Shown piece after piece: positions 1-11,817 of a DNA stretch of 64,000 nucleotides. Made by a program: the position numbers and the translations under genes. Source of the DNA: Rhyzopertha dominica (Eukaryota; Arthropoda; Insecta; Coleoptera; Bostrichidae); the NCBI GenBank assembly GCA_025024175.1, contig QCXZ01000075.1, positions 2,852,001 to 2,916,000 on the forward strand, in the 5' to 3' direction. The notes beneath the pieces are model-generated. The model was not told where the DNA came from. It saw only the letters and a list, made by a program, of their open reading frames with translations, and did not search any database. The number at the start of each line of letters is the position of its first letter. The first letter of the stretch is position 1.

Positions 1-1174
1 TTAAGCTTATCACCAAACAGTGACGCTGTCAACCAGCTATTGTCATGACATTCCACCTACAATATAACAAAAATTTGATTATCATGTTTTTACATAAAAA
101 AAAAGAAATTGAACCACAAAAATCGATGTTTTCTTGTTTGTGCAAATGATCTTCTTTAAAAAAATTAAAAGACAAATAGGTAAGTCCAAAATTAATTTAT
201 ATTTTGTCATTGCTCCATTAACTGTCAGTACTTTATTTAGCTGTTAATAAAACTTACCACAACGGTGTAATTTTTAGTGCTGTTAATTGAACACGTGATG
301 AGTTGGAGTATGGTAGCCGATATTCCCAACAGTGTTACTAATATGATGCTGAATATGGCGGTGTATATGAAATTTGACCATTTGCTTTCAATATCACTTG
401 CTAAATATCTTAAACCACTTATTAGTCGATGCATCTGGACAGGCCTTGTTAGTATGGCCAGAGCCGTATATGTATATCTAGAAAAAAAGATGTTGAACTT
501 CTACTGTCAAATTATAAGGTGTAATCTAACAAGTCACATACCTAACGTAGGCCAGTCCCAAGAGTTCCTGAAAATTCAGTTTAACTATGGGGATGAATGT
601 CCATACATCAAGTATGAATCCTGTTCTTATATAATGTTTCGCAGTTGCCCATGGATGAGTTACCTATAATTTACAAATTTTAGAATGTAGTTGTTATCAA
701 GCATTTGTATCTGAAGTATTTCAGACATTAAGATGAAGAAATTACGTAAACAATTAAGGAAGACTACCCCTTCCACACTTTTCAACCATCATTTTTTATA
801 AACAGTAATGAATAAGAACTGTATCGATCTCTTTCTGAAAGTTACATATAACATTTCAACGTAAAATCTGCTTACCATAATTCCTTGTCCATCGTAGTAC
901 TGGCAATGCATTCGGACGTAAAGATCCAGTGTAGACATAGCATCAAAGACGTGGTTTATATTTATATTTATTGGTCGATACTCCACTAGCATGTTGTAAT
1001 AGCAGATGGAAATGACCGCTCTTGCCAGCGATATGGAGTAACGTACAAATTCCCAGCAGAGAAAGAAACGATGCTTGGGGTTTATGGTTGTCCGCAAAAG
1101 TATAAACCGTACAAAAGACCAGTGACCTTGAGGGAAACAAAATAGCCTATATAGAATTGTGATGCCGTTTGCCC
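1..1174 (-). CDS. CNG/HCN-type channel, third repeat (partial, runs off left edge)
   Basis: Four exons in compatible phase: 1174-876, 663-542, 477-258 and 56-1, the last cut by the window edge. The first has S1-S3 and ends GQGIM; the next begins VTHPWATAKHY, the conserved S2-S3 loop of this family, and continues to S3. The third has a weak S4 (RPVQMHRLISGLRYL) and S5 (FIYTAIFSIILVTLLGISA). The edge exon starts VECHDNSWLTASL, the pre-pore turret. The pore, S6 and any CNBD lie outside the window. The splice from 1437 (phase 1) into 1174 completes a Trp codon, so the second CNBD and this transmembrane unit sit in one reading frame. At least three repeats are thus implied, and a fourth is likely if the protein is like the four-repeat CNGK channels known from sperm of aquatic animals (comparison from general knowledge, not a search). 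Confidence 0.7.
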
Positions 1175-1436
1175 CTGAAGAGAGTTCCAAGTTTACTTAA
1201 AAAATCACATTTTTGTATGCTGTTTAGAAATGCGTTAGACAAATTTAATAAAAGTCAAAATAGGATTGCCCTAATTACAGTAAACACAGAAACGAAAAAA
1301 AAATGTAGAAAGGTTTAAAACCACCCTAATGCCCTGGTAATTTTTTAAAAATTTTCTTAGAGATGCAGATCTTTTATGATCTGTCCAAAAGAACATAAAG
1401 ATTATATATGTACAGTATGTTCAAAAATAATTTTAC

Positions 1437-4400
1437 AGTAAAGCATCAAGTTACCAAGTTTTTTGAACGGCGCCATATATTCCATCCTCGCAACTTTCTC
1501 CTCCTCTTTGTCAAAAACATCGTAGTCGAAAAGTTCACCTTGACCAAGTGATTTTTCTGTTGACAGCAGTGGAGGCAGTCTCCCACCTTTCCTCAACAAT
1601 TGAACATCGTATTTTTCCACGTGATACTTGATAGTGTCCATGAACTCCTTTTTTGTTTCGGAGAATCCGTTTAGGATGTCCAGAAAATCAGTGTATTTGA
1701 TTTGTATTACTTCTACTGTTGTTAATGTTTGGACATCAACCAACACCAACACTTCGTGGATGGTTTCCACTAGGGGAAATACATCCCCAGCCTGGAAAGG
1801 GTTGATTTATAACCACAATCGTTGAAAATATTTAAAATTGTTTTATACAAAGGTGTTTTGGATTTTTGAGGACTATAACCTAAAATTATTATTTTCAAAC
1901 ACGGCCAACTTGACTGAAATGCATACTAGCTTTTTTTCTTCTTCTAAATACACAATTATATAGGAAATATTTGTACCAAATTTGAAGATAATCTACACAC
2001 AGACATAAAAGTTATGTCTCAAAGTCTCCCATGACTGTTATTTAAAAAAAAACATAACTTTGTGTCACATTTCGAATGAACTAACTTTACACTTTATTGA
2101 TATCTTTCCAAATAATGAAGTTATTCGACTTTTTTTAAATTCCAAAATTTTTACTTTTGACTTCCAGAGCCGAAATGATATGTCATGTAGACAGTACACA
2201 ACTACACATTTTCTTTACCTTCAAAATAGTCGCTCTCTGTCTTTCCCTATCCCCAGCCATCTTTGATTTCATAGTACAGTAACCTCGTACTATGATGTGC
2301 ATCCAGCTTGACTTGTTGTCAGAACATGTAATTTGCTCTCCAACAGGTAGAACTTTAAGTATTGCCCTCTTTGCCATACACATAAGAAACTGTTCGTCAC
2401 AGTCTTGAAAGAATGACGTTGCTTTTAAGCATTTGACAATTCGTTCGTATACTAGGCCATCCAGTAAATGTTCTGGTGCGTCTCTGAATATACCTGACCA
2501 AAAAAATTTGATGTAGTTTAAATAGTAATTGTCTTATACCCCAAGTGCCTACCATTTTCCCCGAGGGGAGTAATATTTTCATTATAATACCATTGGAACT
2601 TGAGCAAGTTTTTAACCCTCATTTGCAATGCTGTGTTTATCTTATTCTGCTTCATATACCTGTCGATTGTGCAGATGTACTCCTTGTATTTGAATTCTTC
2701 TTGTTTTCTTACGAATACTGTAGCACACAATTCAGAAATGCAATATGTGAACATGTAGTAACCCACCATAGTGGTGGCGTACTGCAGTAAAAGCTCTACA
2801 CTGGTGTAGTGAAATGTACTCGATATCATTATGCAAAATACACCTGTCATGGCTATGTACATGGAGCGAACCAGGGGATGGAAATTATGTCCAATGTTGA
2901 GGCCACGTTCGTTTTCTAATTCTGCATTATAGAGGAACCACCCATACCTGTCAAGTAAGAATGTATGTCTGCTAATGTTCATTTGTAATTTCATACCACC
3001 GTATTCATGTTAGTTTATATCTGATAGTTTTTTTTAGGTGTTTTATTGAAAATTTGCCTACTTGAGAAAATGTTACATTAAGCTCTTTTTTTCATGCTAC
3101 TTATTGACATTATCAAAAACCTTGATTTAAAGAAATTTGCTTTTAAATTGTAAGAGTTTTCTACGTATCATCTTTGGCAAGTCTGTATATTTTAAATTAA
3201 AGTCTCAGATAGTCAATACTTCCATATGAGTAGTTTTCCCATATTTTAATTAATAAGGAGGCTACAATCATTTGAATTTTTATAGAACACTAGGCTTATG
3301 TTTTGACTATTTTTTCAATTCTTTGAATAACATTTAAGCAAAGAAGAAACAATATATTACAAAGAGAATAACAGAACTACACAAAGTATGTACAAAAAAT
3401 AGAGAATAAATATTAACAGAATTATATATAATTATATTAGGGCAAATACCATAGACTACAGAATTCCAGATTTTGGACATATTACTGGAAAAGAGCTGCT
3501 AAAGTCCAACATTGATGTGTTAAAGGAGTAACTAGAATGAAGAAAATTAAAAATTGGGGAACTGGAATTGGAAGCGACAAAAGATAGATAAGAAGAAAAA
3601 AGGAAGACTTCACAAGAAATGAAATATGACAATGGTGGAGACATTAAAAAAAAGAAATATCAACTGAGATGATACAAGAAGAGTTCTGTAAAAGATAGGA
3701 ATGAAATGGAAGACATGGCAGACACTAAAAAAACTCTTATTTTTATAAAATAATATATACCTGTCGCATTCAGGATTGAAGCATGTAACCATATATGCCA
3801 CGCAAGCAAAATAATACACTATCAGTAGATACAGGAAGGCATACTTTCCCATCTTGATTTTTAGACTGTTGGTCATAATTCTCTTTTCCTTCTCGTTGAT
3901 GAAATTTACCAGTTTATAGATTTTTAACAGTCGTGGGATTTTACACAAGGCCACGTTGTGTTCTGAAGCCCCTAAAGCTATGGCCCCATATTCAATGGGA
4001 AACGAGGATGCAAGATCCACCAGGAAAAGCAAGCTCTTCAGTCTGAAGCATAAAATTACCATTGATGTTCCTCGATAGTCATTAATCTGTACCTGTGTTG
4101 GATTATCTTTCCTGTCTTTGTAATCGTTACATCTTTCAGTCTCACTGCCGTAGATATTTGTAGATATATATCAAACATGTAGACAATATCCAGCACGAAT
4201 AAAAATGGCAACAATTTATTTCCAAATCCCCTTAAAACAAGCATAGAATATGAGTTGAGTAACAAATGATTATTATATGTTCTTTTTGCACACCTTTCAA
4301 AAGCTATGCAGTACGGTAGAAATATAACTTGAATCAAGATAACTACACGATTGATATTCTCACAAAATTGTCGAAAGCTTGAAGTAGGCTCCATCACCAA

Positions 4401-4765
4401 AGGGCAGTGATCTTTGAGACATATCGCTTTGATTTTTAAATCCACCTCTTCGCTCAGCACAAGCTTATTCAGGTTTTTCGATGTATGATTACGAGATTTT
4501 ATTATAATTTGCTCTTGAGTGCATTTGGTGCTTTGCTGTTAAGATAACATGATAATATTTCGCTTGTTTTGGATTTTAATTTTTAACATACTTGTATGTG
4601 TTGTAGTTCCCTCCATCTTCTTTTCAGCCATTTGATCATTGAGTCTTCATATGTACTGAATAGTGATGCTTCCACTTGTGACATACTTTTAACCAATGAC
4701 CTTTGGTGTATGAAAGCTTCGGCATCATCAATTTTGTAGCTTATATGTTTTCTCATTGTGATTCC
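1437..4765 (-). CDS. CNG/HCN-type channel, second repeat
   Basis: Six exons in compatible phase: 4765-4592, 4463-4093, 4042-3761, 2947-2553, 2493-2219 and 1791-1437. S1 is near INRVVILIQVIFLPYCIAF and S3 is near LPFLFVLDIVYMFDIYLQI. S4 is PRLLKIYKLVNF and S5 is GKYAFLYLLIVYYFACVAY. S6 is near VGYYMFTYCISELC and continues into a C-linker (YMKQNKINTALQMRVKNLLKFQW). A CNBD follows (FFQDCDEQFL, then GDVFPLVETI). The intron at 4092-4043 is only 50 nt; reading through it breaks the frame. The pore (FCIMISSTFHY) lacks a GYG filter, and the CNBD lacks both the GE pair and RTA, so cyclic-nucleotide binding is doubtful here. The last exon joins in phase to the third repeat at 1174, which argues for one polypeptide. 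The 4765 acceptor is weak; if it is not used, this repeat could be a separate gene starting at ATG 4756. Confidence 0.75.
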
Positions 4766-6014
4766 CTTTTTCAAACAAAATAATAGCTTATGAGATTGTA
4801 GACTAAGGAAATAGCAAATTGAGGAAAATAATATACTTCAGTTATATAAAATAACTACAACATGAGTGCTAAAAAAATCCCAAAACTTACCAAAAGATAA
4901 CTGTATTTATTCCTTGATGTAAATATACATTCTTTTGCAACGAAAGCCCTAATATTTATATACCAGGTGAGGCATTCATCTTGAGATGACAAAATAACTT
5001 AAAAACTATTTACTTTGTTGAATTTTTTTTATGTATTAGAGGGTAAATCATAATAAGAGGTATGTGTCCAGTTTAGACTTGCATCAATGTTTTTCAGGTG
5101 TTTTATTTAATGAAAATACAGCATATTTTTACATGTTTCTTTCTTGAAAACATCTGGTTCCCTCCATATTTTATTAATTCAGTTGCTATTCTACTTCTGC
5201 TGGGACTTTTCTTGTTCTTTAATTTAAAAAGTGTAAAGTAAGAATATTAGTTTTTAATTATCTTAAATTAAATGCCAATTAAAATGTGAATAATTTGTAT
5301 ACAGTGCCGTCTAGTATACTTAGATGTTGAATTAGTTTTTTTTCTAATAGACATTTGATTAATTATGCTATTGCCTGCAAAGACCTTACAGTACTTGGGA
5401 GTTATTTATGGATAAAAACATTATTTAATAAATCTTAACACTAAACAGAAGGTCAGGTTTTATAAATAAACAAAACTTGTATTGTTGCATGTACCTGTCT
5501 GTTTCATTGTTTACCAGACACTTTAAATAAGTATGAAAAAGTTTATGGTGATGTTAATGTTTTGAAAAAAAGGCAGAATTTATGTATTTCTTCATAGAAA
5601 TGAACAATTGCATGTAACATATTATCTATCACATTGTAACATAATTTTCTGAAACTGTGAGTTATGTTACGCCCTAACTTTTGTATTTCTTAAAATAGAG
5701 TTAGGATGCAAAAAACATTTTGTAGCAAATTCCTCCAGATTTTGTATAGTTTTATGAAAAAAACATGTCACTTTTCAAGATAACGACCTACCCTCACTTT
5801 TTTAAAGGTATATCTATTTATGGCTAGTTTAAAAGCATGTTGTTTCCTGACAATGTCAATATAGCACACATGTGTCATTTCTTCTCTGGTTTACAGTCAT
5901 GTCATGTCAGTAATAACGATCTGTGGTAAATTTAACGATAGAAGTTGCAGTTTTCAATAAATTAAACGCTAGTCTCAAGATGGATACCTCACTCCGTATG
6001 ATGACATATTTTAC
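4766..6014. other. Intron between channel repeats 1 and 2, no gene seen
   Basis: AT-rich and without recognisable coding sequence, RNA gene or transposon end. If the donor at 6014 is not used, the first-repeat frame continues to a stop at 5907, so this interval also decides whether there is one channel gene or two. Confidence 0.5.
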
Positions 6015-9000
6015 CTTCTCTGGGAAACCAAGTAACACTTTGGCCAAACCAGGCAAACTGAGACTGTGTAGTTCACAATATGTTGCACAACGTACATTGG
6101 CAGTGCATGTACTGGGTAGAATAATAGATGATTCTCCAAGAACTGTACCGCTAGAGAAGGACATAATGGCAGATTCTTCATCTTCCTCAGTGAGAATCTG
6201 TGTAAAGGTATAGCAAGTGTTGAGATGTGTGTTTATTCTTATCAAATGTCCAATCTTATACAACAATGGGGTCGATTTAAGTAAGTCACATCTTTTGTAA
6301 GAGTCAGAAGGTGTAAAGTCCATTGAACAAAGTGGGCACCCCAAATTACGAAGAGAAATCTGAACATGTCTATTCTTAATATTACATAAATAAGAACTGT
6401 ATTGACCACTCTTGAACATCTCTAATTTACCTGTAATATTCCTGAAACGATGTAAATCATTTTTCCCTTAATTTCACCAAATTTGTACACATAATCTCCA
6501 GGCAAATAGAACTCCGCCTTCATCTGCAGACTGACAGCTCGTTTAAATGACATACCCATATCGGCGAACATCGGCGAATGTCTCAGTGCCTCCCAAAAAA
6601 TGTCAACTGCGACTTCTTTCTTCAAAGCCTCAGGAAGTTTGTTAAATACTTCTGGCATGTCCTTTAGACCTGACCTCTTGTTCCAGAGGGTGTCGTAGTA
6701 TTCAATGGTGCGATTTCTAAACCGTTATAAAGAATCTTGGAGAGTAAATAAAGGAAATATTGTTACCTGTATCTTTTGTCGACTTGCCAGTCATTCAAAA
6801 ATTTGTTGATCTGCTGCAACCGCTTCTGAAAATGGTACTTTCTCTGAAAGGTTTTTGTGAGTGCTGTTGTCAGCTCTCCAAAGAAGATCATTATGTGCTG
6901 AATGTATCCAACAAGCATAGCTATTATAATTACACTTCTTTCTAAGAAATTCGTTCCAGNTATTTCACCTGCAAGAATTTATCTGAATTCTTTAGAAAGA
7001 GAGCGACTTTATGATCGGTCTACTTTATTTTAGTTAATACTAGACTAATAATAATGAGTTACTAGCTTACTAAAATGACAAAATTGCAAAAGAAGGTATA
7101 ATAACACTGTTATTTTACTTTTTTGTTTTAGTTACAGGCAGTATAGATAGCTATTAATGGTCAAAAGACTGCCTTATTAATTTTTGCTGTATTGTTGTAC
7201 ATGGTTCAAAGAATGAAGCTTTTTGGATCACCTTGTTTCCATAAAAATTAGGTTAAAGATTGTGCAATGGAGTAAAATTTACTGAATGCTTGAATTTTTA
7301 CCGATTTTAGTCAAACCTTTTTTAGCTCACTATACTAAGCAACCACAGCAATAAGAAGTGAAGAAGACAATTAATTTGAAGTACTGTATTGACTTCCCAA
7401 CTATTGGTCATGTGAAAAAAAAAGTAATTTCCCAACAGACCAATTTTACAAGTAATAGGTAATATATTGCAACTTTCATTATTTACCAGAACATTAGAGA
7501 TTTGAATTCAAAAGTTAAGCGTACTGTCAGAGTTTGACAGTTAATTTACCGATTATTCATAGAAAGTTCTGAAGATTCACATACCTCTATAATTATTCAA
7601 GAAGGCATTTCCAACAACTACATTGCATATAATCCACCAAGATGGTCCATCATAATAACTGTAAACATAATCGCCGAGCTGGGATGACCACGTCTTGCCA
7701 AAATAAGTAGTAATCTCTATAAACGACCATGTCGAAGCTAGTACTTGTACGAAGACCTAAAAGTGTGAATTTATATTCGATATAATAAAATACACAAGTG
7801 GTTTACTTGAATTCTAAAGAATTGCATAACGGCCACCGTTACAACTTGGTCGATTCCGGCGCTGTACGCCAGTTCGCTTATGAGAATGAATATCCTGGGT
7901 AGGCGCAGCAGACTTTTTAACCTACTATAATCTCGCACAGCGTGTTTTACTTTGTGAATGTCCCAAGTGGCATAAGTTAACAACATGTACACTTCATATA
8001 TCTGAAAGAGTTTAATTGTGATCAGCGAAAGAGAAAGGGAATCCGTGGCTATTATTATGATTACGATTTATTTGTGTTTTTTTTATTTTATTTATTTTAC
8101 ACACCTTAAAATAAAAATAAAATTATTTTAATACGCAAACCTACATTTACATACATGAATACATAGTTTTGGTAGTGAAATTATTACATATCACTAAAAT
8201 CTTTATTTAGAAAATTCTAAGGAACTGTGCCAGTATTAATTATTCGTTGTATTAGTGCCTCTCGACTATCCACTTTAATTTTGTAAACTTCTGTTTTAAA
8301 CCAACCCCACAAACAAAAATCTAGTGGTGTTAGGTCTGGACTTCTTGGAGGGCAACTAATTGGACCTCCACAACCAATCCAACACTCTGGAAACATTTTG
8401 TCCAAATGTGCAGGGGCTCCATCATACTGATAGTAAATTCGCCTTCTAACATCTATAACTATCAAGAATATTTATATTTATTTTAAGTAAAGGTTTATCA
8501 TTTTTAGAAGATATTATAAATTAAATATTTTTGGGTGCCATCAAAATATAAAAGAATAATGTATTTATGACTACATAGCAAAGTAAATAAATAATTCCTG
8601 TAAGTACTACCGCTGTTAATATAAAAAATTGTTGAATTTTAAATTTTATCCCGTCAGTAATTAATATCTAATTTGAAATGTAATTTCTAAGTACCGGTAT
8701 AAGACTCAAAACGTCGAGCGTGAGCATAAATATAGATTTCGGGCTGTATTCCTTGATTTTGTTATGCTTGGACAACTTCCTGTGTAAAATGCTGAGGATA
8801 ATGTCCACCAGGTACAGCAATTCCATGGGGTAGTAGATTAAGTCCAGTTTTCTTTCAACTTCTCGTCTGTCATCAGTTGTACAATCGTATATCACCAACA
8901 TGACGTCGAAAAAGATCGTTAGGTTAACCGTCAGTTCCCACACTCTGTGGAACGGCAAAAATATGAGGTTCCTCCAGTTATAAGTGTCTTGATCTTCTTC

Positions 9001-9039
9001 ATATTTAGCCGATAGTTGTACTGTAACTGCGCTGTGCAT
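6015..9039 (-). CDS. CNG/HCN-type channel, first repeat (S1-S6 plus cyclic-nucleotide-binding domain)
   Basis: Six exons read in compatible phase: 9039-8695, 8001-7807, 7756-7585, 6968-6767, 6716-6431 and 6197-6015. The first carries S1-S3 (motif TLDVLSLIP at its end). The second carries a basic S4 (SRLKSLLRLPRIF) and S5. The third and fourth carry the pore region and S6 (IIIAMLVGYIQHIMIF), followed by a C-linker. The last two form a CNBD with FYLPGDYVYKFGE and GTVLGESS. About 461 residues. The membrane and CNBD order is that of cyclic-nucleotide-gated channels, acting in the plasma membrane. The usual TVGYGD-like filter is absent (VVVGNAF in its place), and the phosphate-binding Arg-Thr-Ala is TCTANV. 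ATG 9039 is the first in-frame Met, but the frame is open to about 9105, so an upstream exon is possible. The 8695 donor is weak. The last exon is open to a stop at 5907 if its donor is not used; I prefer splicing to the exon at 4765. Confidence 0.75.
8217..8468 (-). mobile_element. Tc1/mariner-type transposase fragment in channel intron
   Basis: A minus-strand frame carries the last two catalytic blocks of a Tc1/mariner-superfamily transposase, YDGAPAHL and PPRSPDLTPLDF, followed by the usual C-terminal FLWGWFK-like stretch. The segment between the two blocks is shorter than in the copy at 59.7-60.8 kb, so it carries an internal deletion as well as loss of the N-terminal half. It lies in the intron between channel exons 8695 and 8001, in the same orientation as the gene. 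No terminal repeats were found. It is a dead relic. Confidence 0.75.
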
Positions 9040-9708
9040 TTTGGTTAAATTGAGACAGACTGCTTTTGACAGGTGTCTTGTAGTGGCACAAAGTGGAATA
9101 GGCAACTTGATCCTTTTATTTTATCAATACAATAGCAATAGGCAAATGAGATAATAAGTAATATGTTTTGCAGATAGTAATGTGTTCACATTTAGACCTT
9201 TTTTCCCTATTTTTCGTTGATTGGTCTCATAAAGGAGTGATTCTTGGCATTTGTATCTCAGATTTTTATTTATTATTTATTTATGGATGGTAAATTACAG
9301 TTTTTTATAGCTAATTTTTTTACTTGTTCAGCGATTTTCATATTTTTTTGGGAATCTTTAATGATGGCACATCGAACTGTGTAAGTAGGTTTTTCATACC
9401 TCTCTTGGGAAGTGAGGTGTTAACAACCTGTAAGAGTCTTCGGCTTAAATTTTTTTATTCCGTTATGATATCAAATTTTTTAAATGTATGATTCATATGA
9501 AAAAGAAAATACCCTCTTTTGTTGCAATTCGTGTTTGTCTTGGTTTCACTATGAAATCTGATTCAAAAAGTGGCTTGGATGTCCCAAATACTTCACTAGA
9601 GTTAATAAATCAAGCAGAGCAAACCTCTGCTGATTTATTACCCGAAAAATTTATTTATTAGTATTTGTACTAATTCGGGTTTTATATTATTTTTCTTTTT
9701 TGTTTCAG
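9040..9708. other. Spacer between channel start and immunoglobulin exon
   Basis: AT-rich and without a recognised gene. It may contain the promoter or a non-coding or short 5' exon of the minus-strand channel gene, since the frame is open for about 66 nt upstream of ATG 9039. It ends in a clear pyrimidine tract and AG acceptor for the plus-strand exon at 9709. Confidence 0.4.
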
Positions 9709-11817
9709 GAAACATTGCTGTTGAAGTTGAATTCGCTCCAGTGGTTACGGTCCCGAAACCAAGATTGGGGCAAGCCTTACAATATGATATGGACTTGGAG
9801 TGCCATGTGGAAGCATACCCACCACCAGCTATTGTTTGGGTGAAGGATGATGTTCAACTGTCCAATAATCAGCACTACAGGTATTTACATGTCCTGATAA
9901 AAAATAAAATGTTGATTTAACACTTGTGTTCATGATGATTCTTTTATACTGATGTACATATATAAGAATATAGCGATCCATTAAAAGTATCAAGTATCCA
10001 TGATTAAAAAAAAAGTTTAACTCTTTCATTATATAAGTATTTAATTTCATATGCCCTGACATTCTTATAGTGTACATTAAAAAATGTGATGCTAGATCAC
10101 ACTGAAATATAACTACCTTGTTGAAAAGATTATTGTAGTCATTATTAGAATTCCAGCAAACTTCCATTCTTTAAAAAAAAAGTTATTGAAATTGCTGATA
10201 GCAGTGTTAATCATGTTTTGGAAAACCATTGCATAATTATAAAAAACTAAATTTTTTTAACTTAATTTTATTCTATTTTTAGAAGAATATTGATTATTAT
10301 TGGATATAAATGACCTCAAAAAAGCTTATTTAAGACGACAATTATAATTCCTTAGTTGTTGAGCCTTTTTGAGGTGAAATTCATTCAATGGTAATTCAAG
10401 AATTGGAAATCATGGTGTGAAAAGATGCACAAGACAATATTCAAATTTCTTTGTTCGTATATATACAAATAAAGAAAATATGGTAAGGTCACACCTATCT
10501 TGTCTACAGAAGATTTAGATTATGGCTTGTGTGAGTTCAAAAATATAATAGATAATACAATTTCTTATCACAAGAAAAAAAGATTCTTTGAAATATATAA
10601 ATCGATCACGTGCTAAATTGCCTTTGTTTTTATTAAACCAAGTTAGATCTGTATTTAAATGTTTACTCCAGATCTTTTAATATTCGTTCATAAATGTTCA
10701 CCTAAGAAGTTTTTGCTATTTGGCATATAAGCCTATGGCTAAAAGCAGTTGGTAATTAGAATGGGTACAACAATTGAATGGTGTCACTTTACAATGAGAA
10801 TTGTGTACTTTTGGAGTCCCTCAATAATAATAATGTCCAGCTACCTGCTATCTGTGTTCTGTTAGTTTTTTAAAAATACTCTAAAAATTTTATTGTGATA
10901 AAAAAATATACTAGGGTATGCGACAATAGGATGCATTTTTATAAATTTATTAATAGTCTTATTAGACCCTAGCTCGAATATATGTACATCAGTAGTTTGG
11001 AACCCCTTTTTATATGGTGGCCAAAAGATTCAGAGAATTCGTACAAAAAAAGTTTTCAAAGTTTGTGTACATTTTATGTGTAATTATTGTAAAGTATTTT
11101 CTTCCTTGATTCAATAGTCCTGCATAGAAATATTATGTGATGACATTTTCTCATATAAAATTTGTCACAATTCGATTAAATGCAATGACTTACTGAAACA
11201 GTTGCACATCAATTCCTTTGAGGCAACCAAATCTGTACCTGTTTAGAAAACCGTAGGTCTTTTTTTAAAAAAAATGTAATTCTTTGCTAATATTAACTGT
11301 TAATCTAAAATTGGATTGGATACACTGCCAAAATGTTGCTTACATTTCTATATACACTTGTTTTACAGTGTTTCCCACTTTGCCACTGCAGACGACTTAA
11401 CTGACACCACTGTACGTGTCATAACAATTGAAAAGCGTCAGTATGGTCAATATGTCTGCAAGGCTGCCAATAAATTGGGTACAGCTGAGGGTCGTGTCGA
11501 ACTTTTCGGTAAGTGATCTTTTGATTGTAAAATGTCGCATGTACTGTGTACATTTAAATGATGTATGGTGGGATGAATGAATTTCATGAACAGTAACAGA
11601 TGGCAGTGGTGCCATCAGCATTTACTTATTTTGAAAGTTCCACATACATAGCATGTATATATGTGTAGTTAGATTGTTAAGCTAGTTTCGTACTCTAGAA
11701 ACCATCATACCCGTATGTCCGCCGGCCTGTGGTCAAGCTCAATATGGAGATGCCGCAACGTTGTCTGCAAGTACCATTGCCTTAGTAGCGGCCTTTACTA
11801 TTTATATATTTAGGTAA
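9709..11817 (+). CDS. Lachesin-like GPI-anchored immunoglobulin-superfamily protein, 3' end
   Basis: The last three coding exons are 9709-9880, 11369-11508 and 11699-11817, with consensus splice sites and matching phases (2, 1). They encode one complete C-terminal Ig domain: first disulfide Cys in DLECHVEAYPPPAIVW with its Trp, second Cys in the Tyr-corner motif YGQYVCKA. The domain is followed by ETIIPVCPPACGQ, a tail typical of lachesin-like insect adhesion proteins. A small-residue stretch and a terminal hydrophobic segment (TIALVAAFTIYIF) fit a GPI-attachment signal. Such proteins act at the cell surface in neuronal or epithelial adhesion. The N-terminal Ig domains and signal peptide are not in the window: the first exon here starts with an acceptor, and no Ig-like exon lies on the plus strand to its left. 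The gene must therefore extend beyond position 1, across the antisense channel gene. Confidence 0.8.
9881..11368. other. Intron of lachesin-like gene, no feature seen
   Basis: AT-rich, with no coding sequence or terminal repeats recognised on either strand. Both splice sites are canonical. Confidence 0.5.

Noticed and set aside
3610..3760. Open frame continuing the S5 exon of channel repeat 2
   Set aside because: It follows a good donor at 3760, and the acceptor at 2947 restores family sequence; the extension is intron.
5907..6014. C-terminal tail and stop of the first channel repeat
   Set aside because: The tail after PEK is unlike the family, and a GT donor at its start is in phase with the next repeat; read-through is kept only as an alternative.
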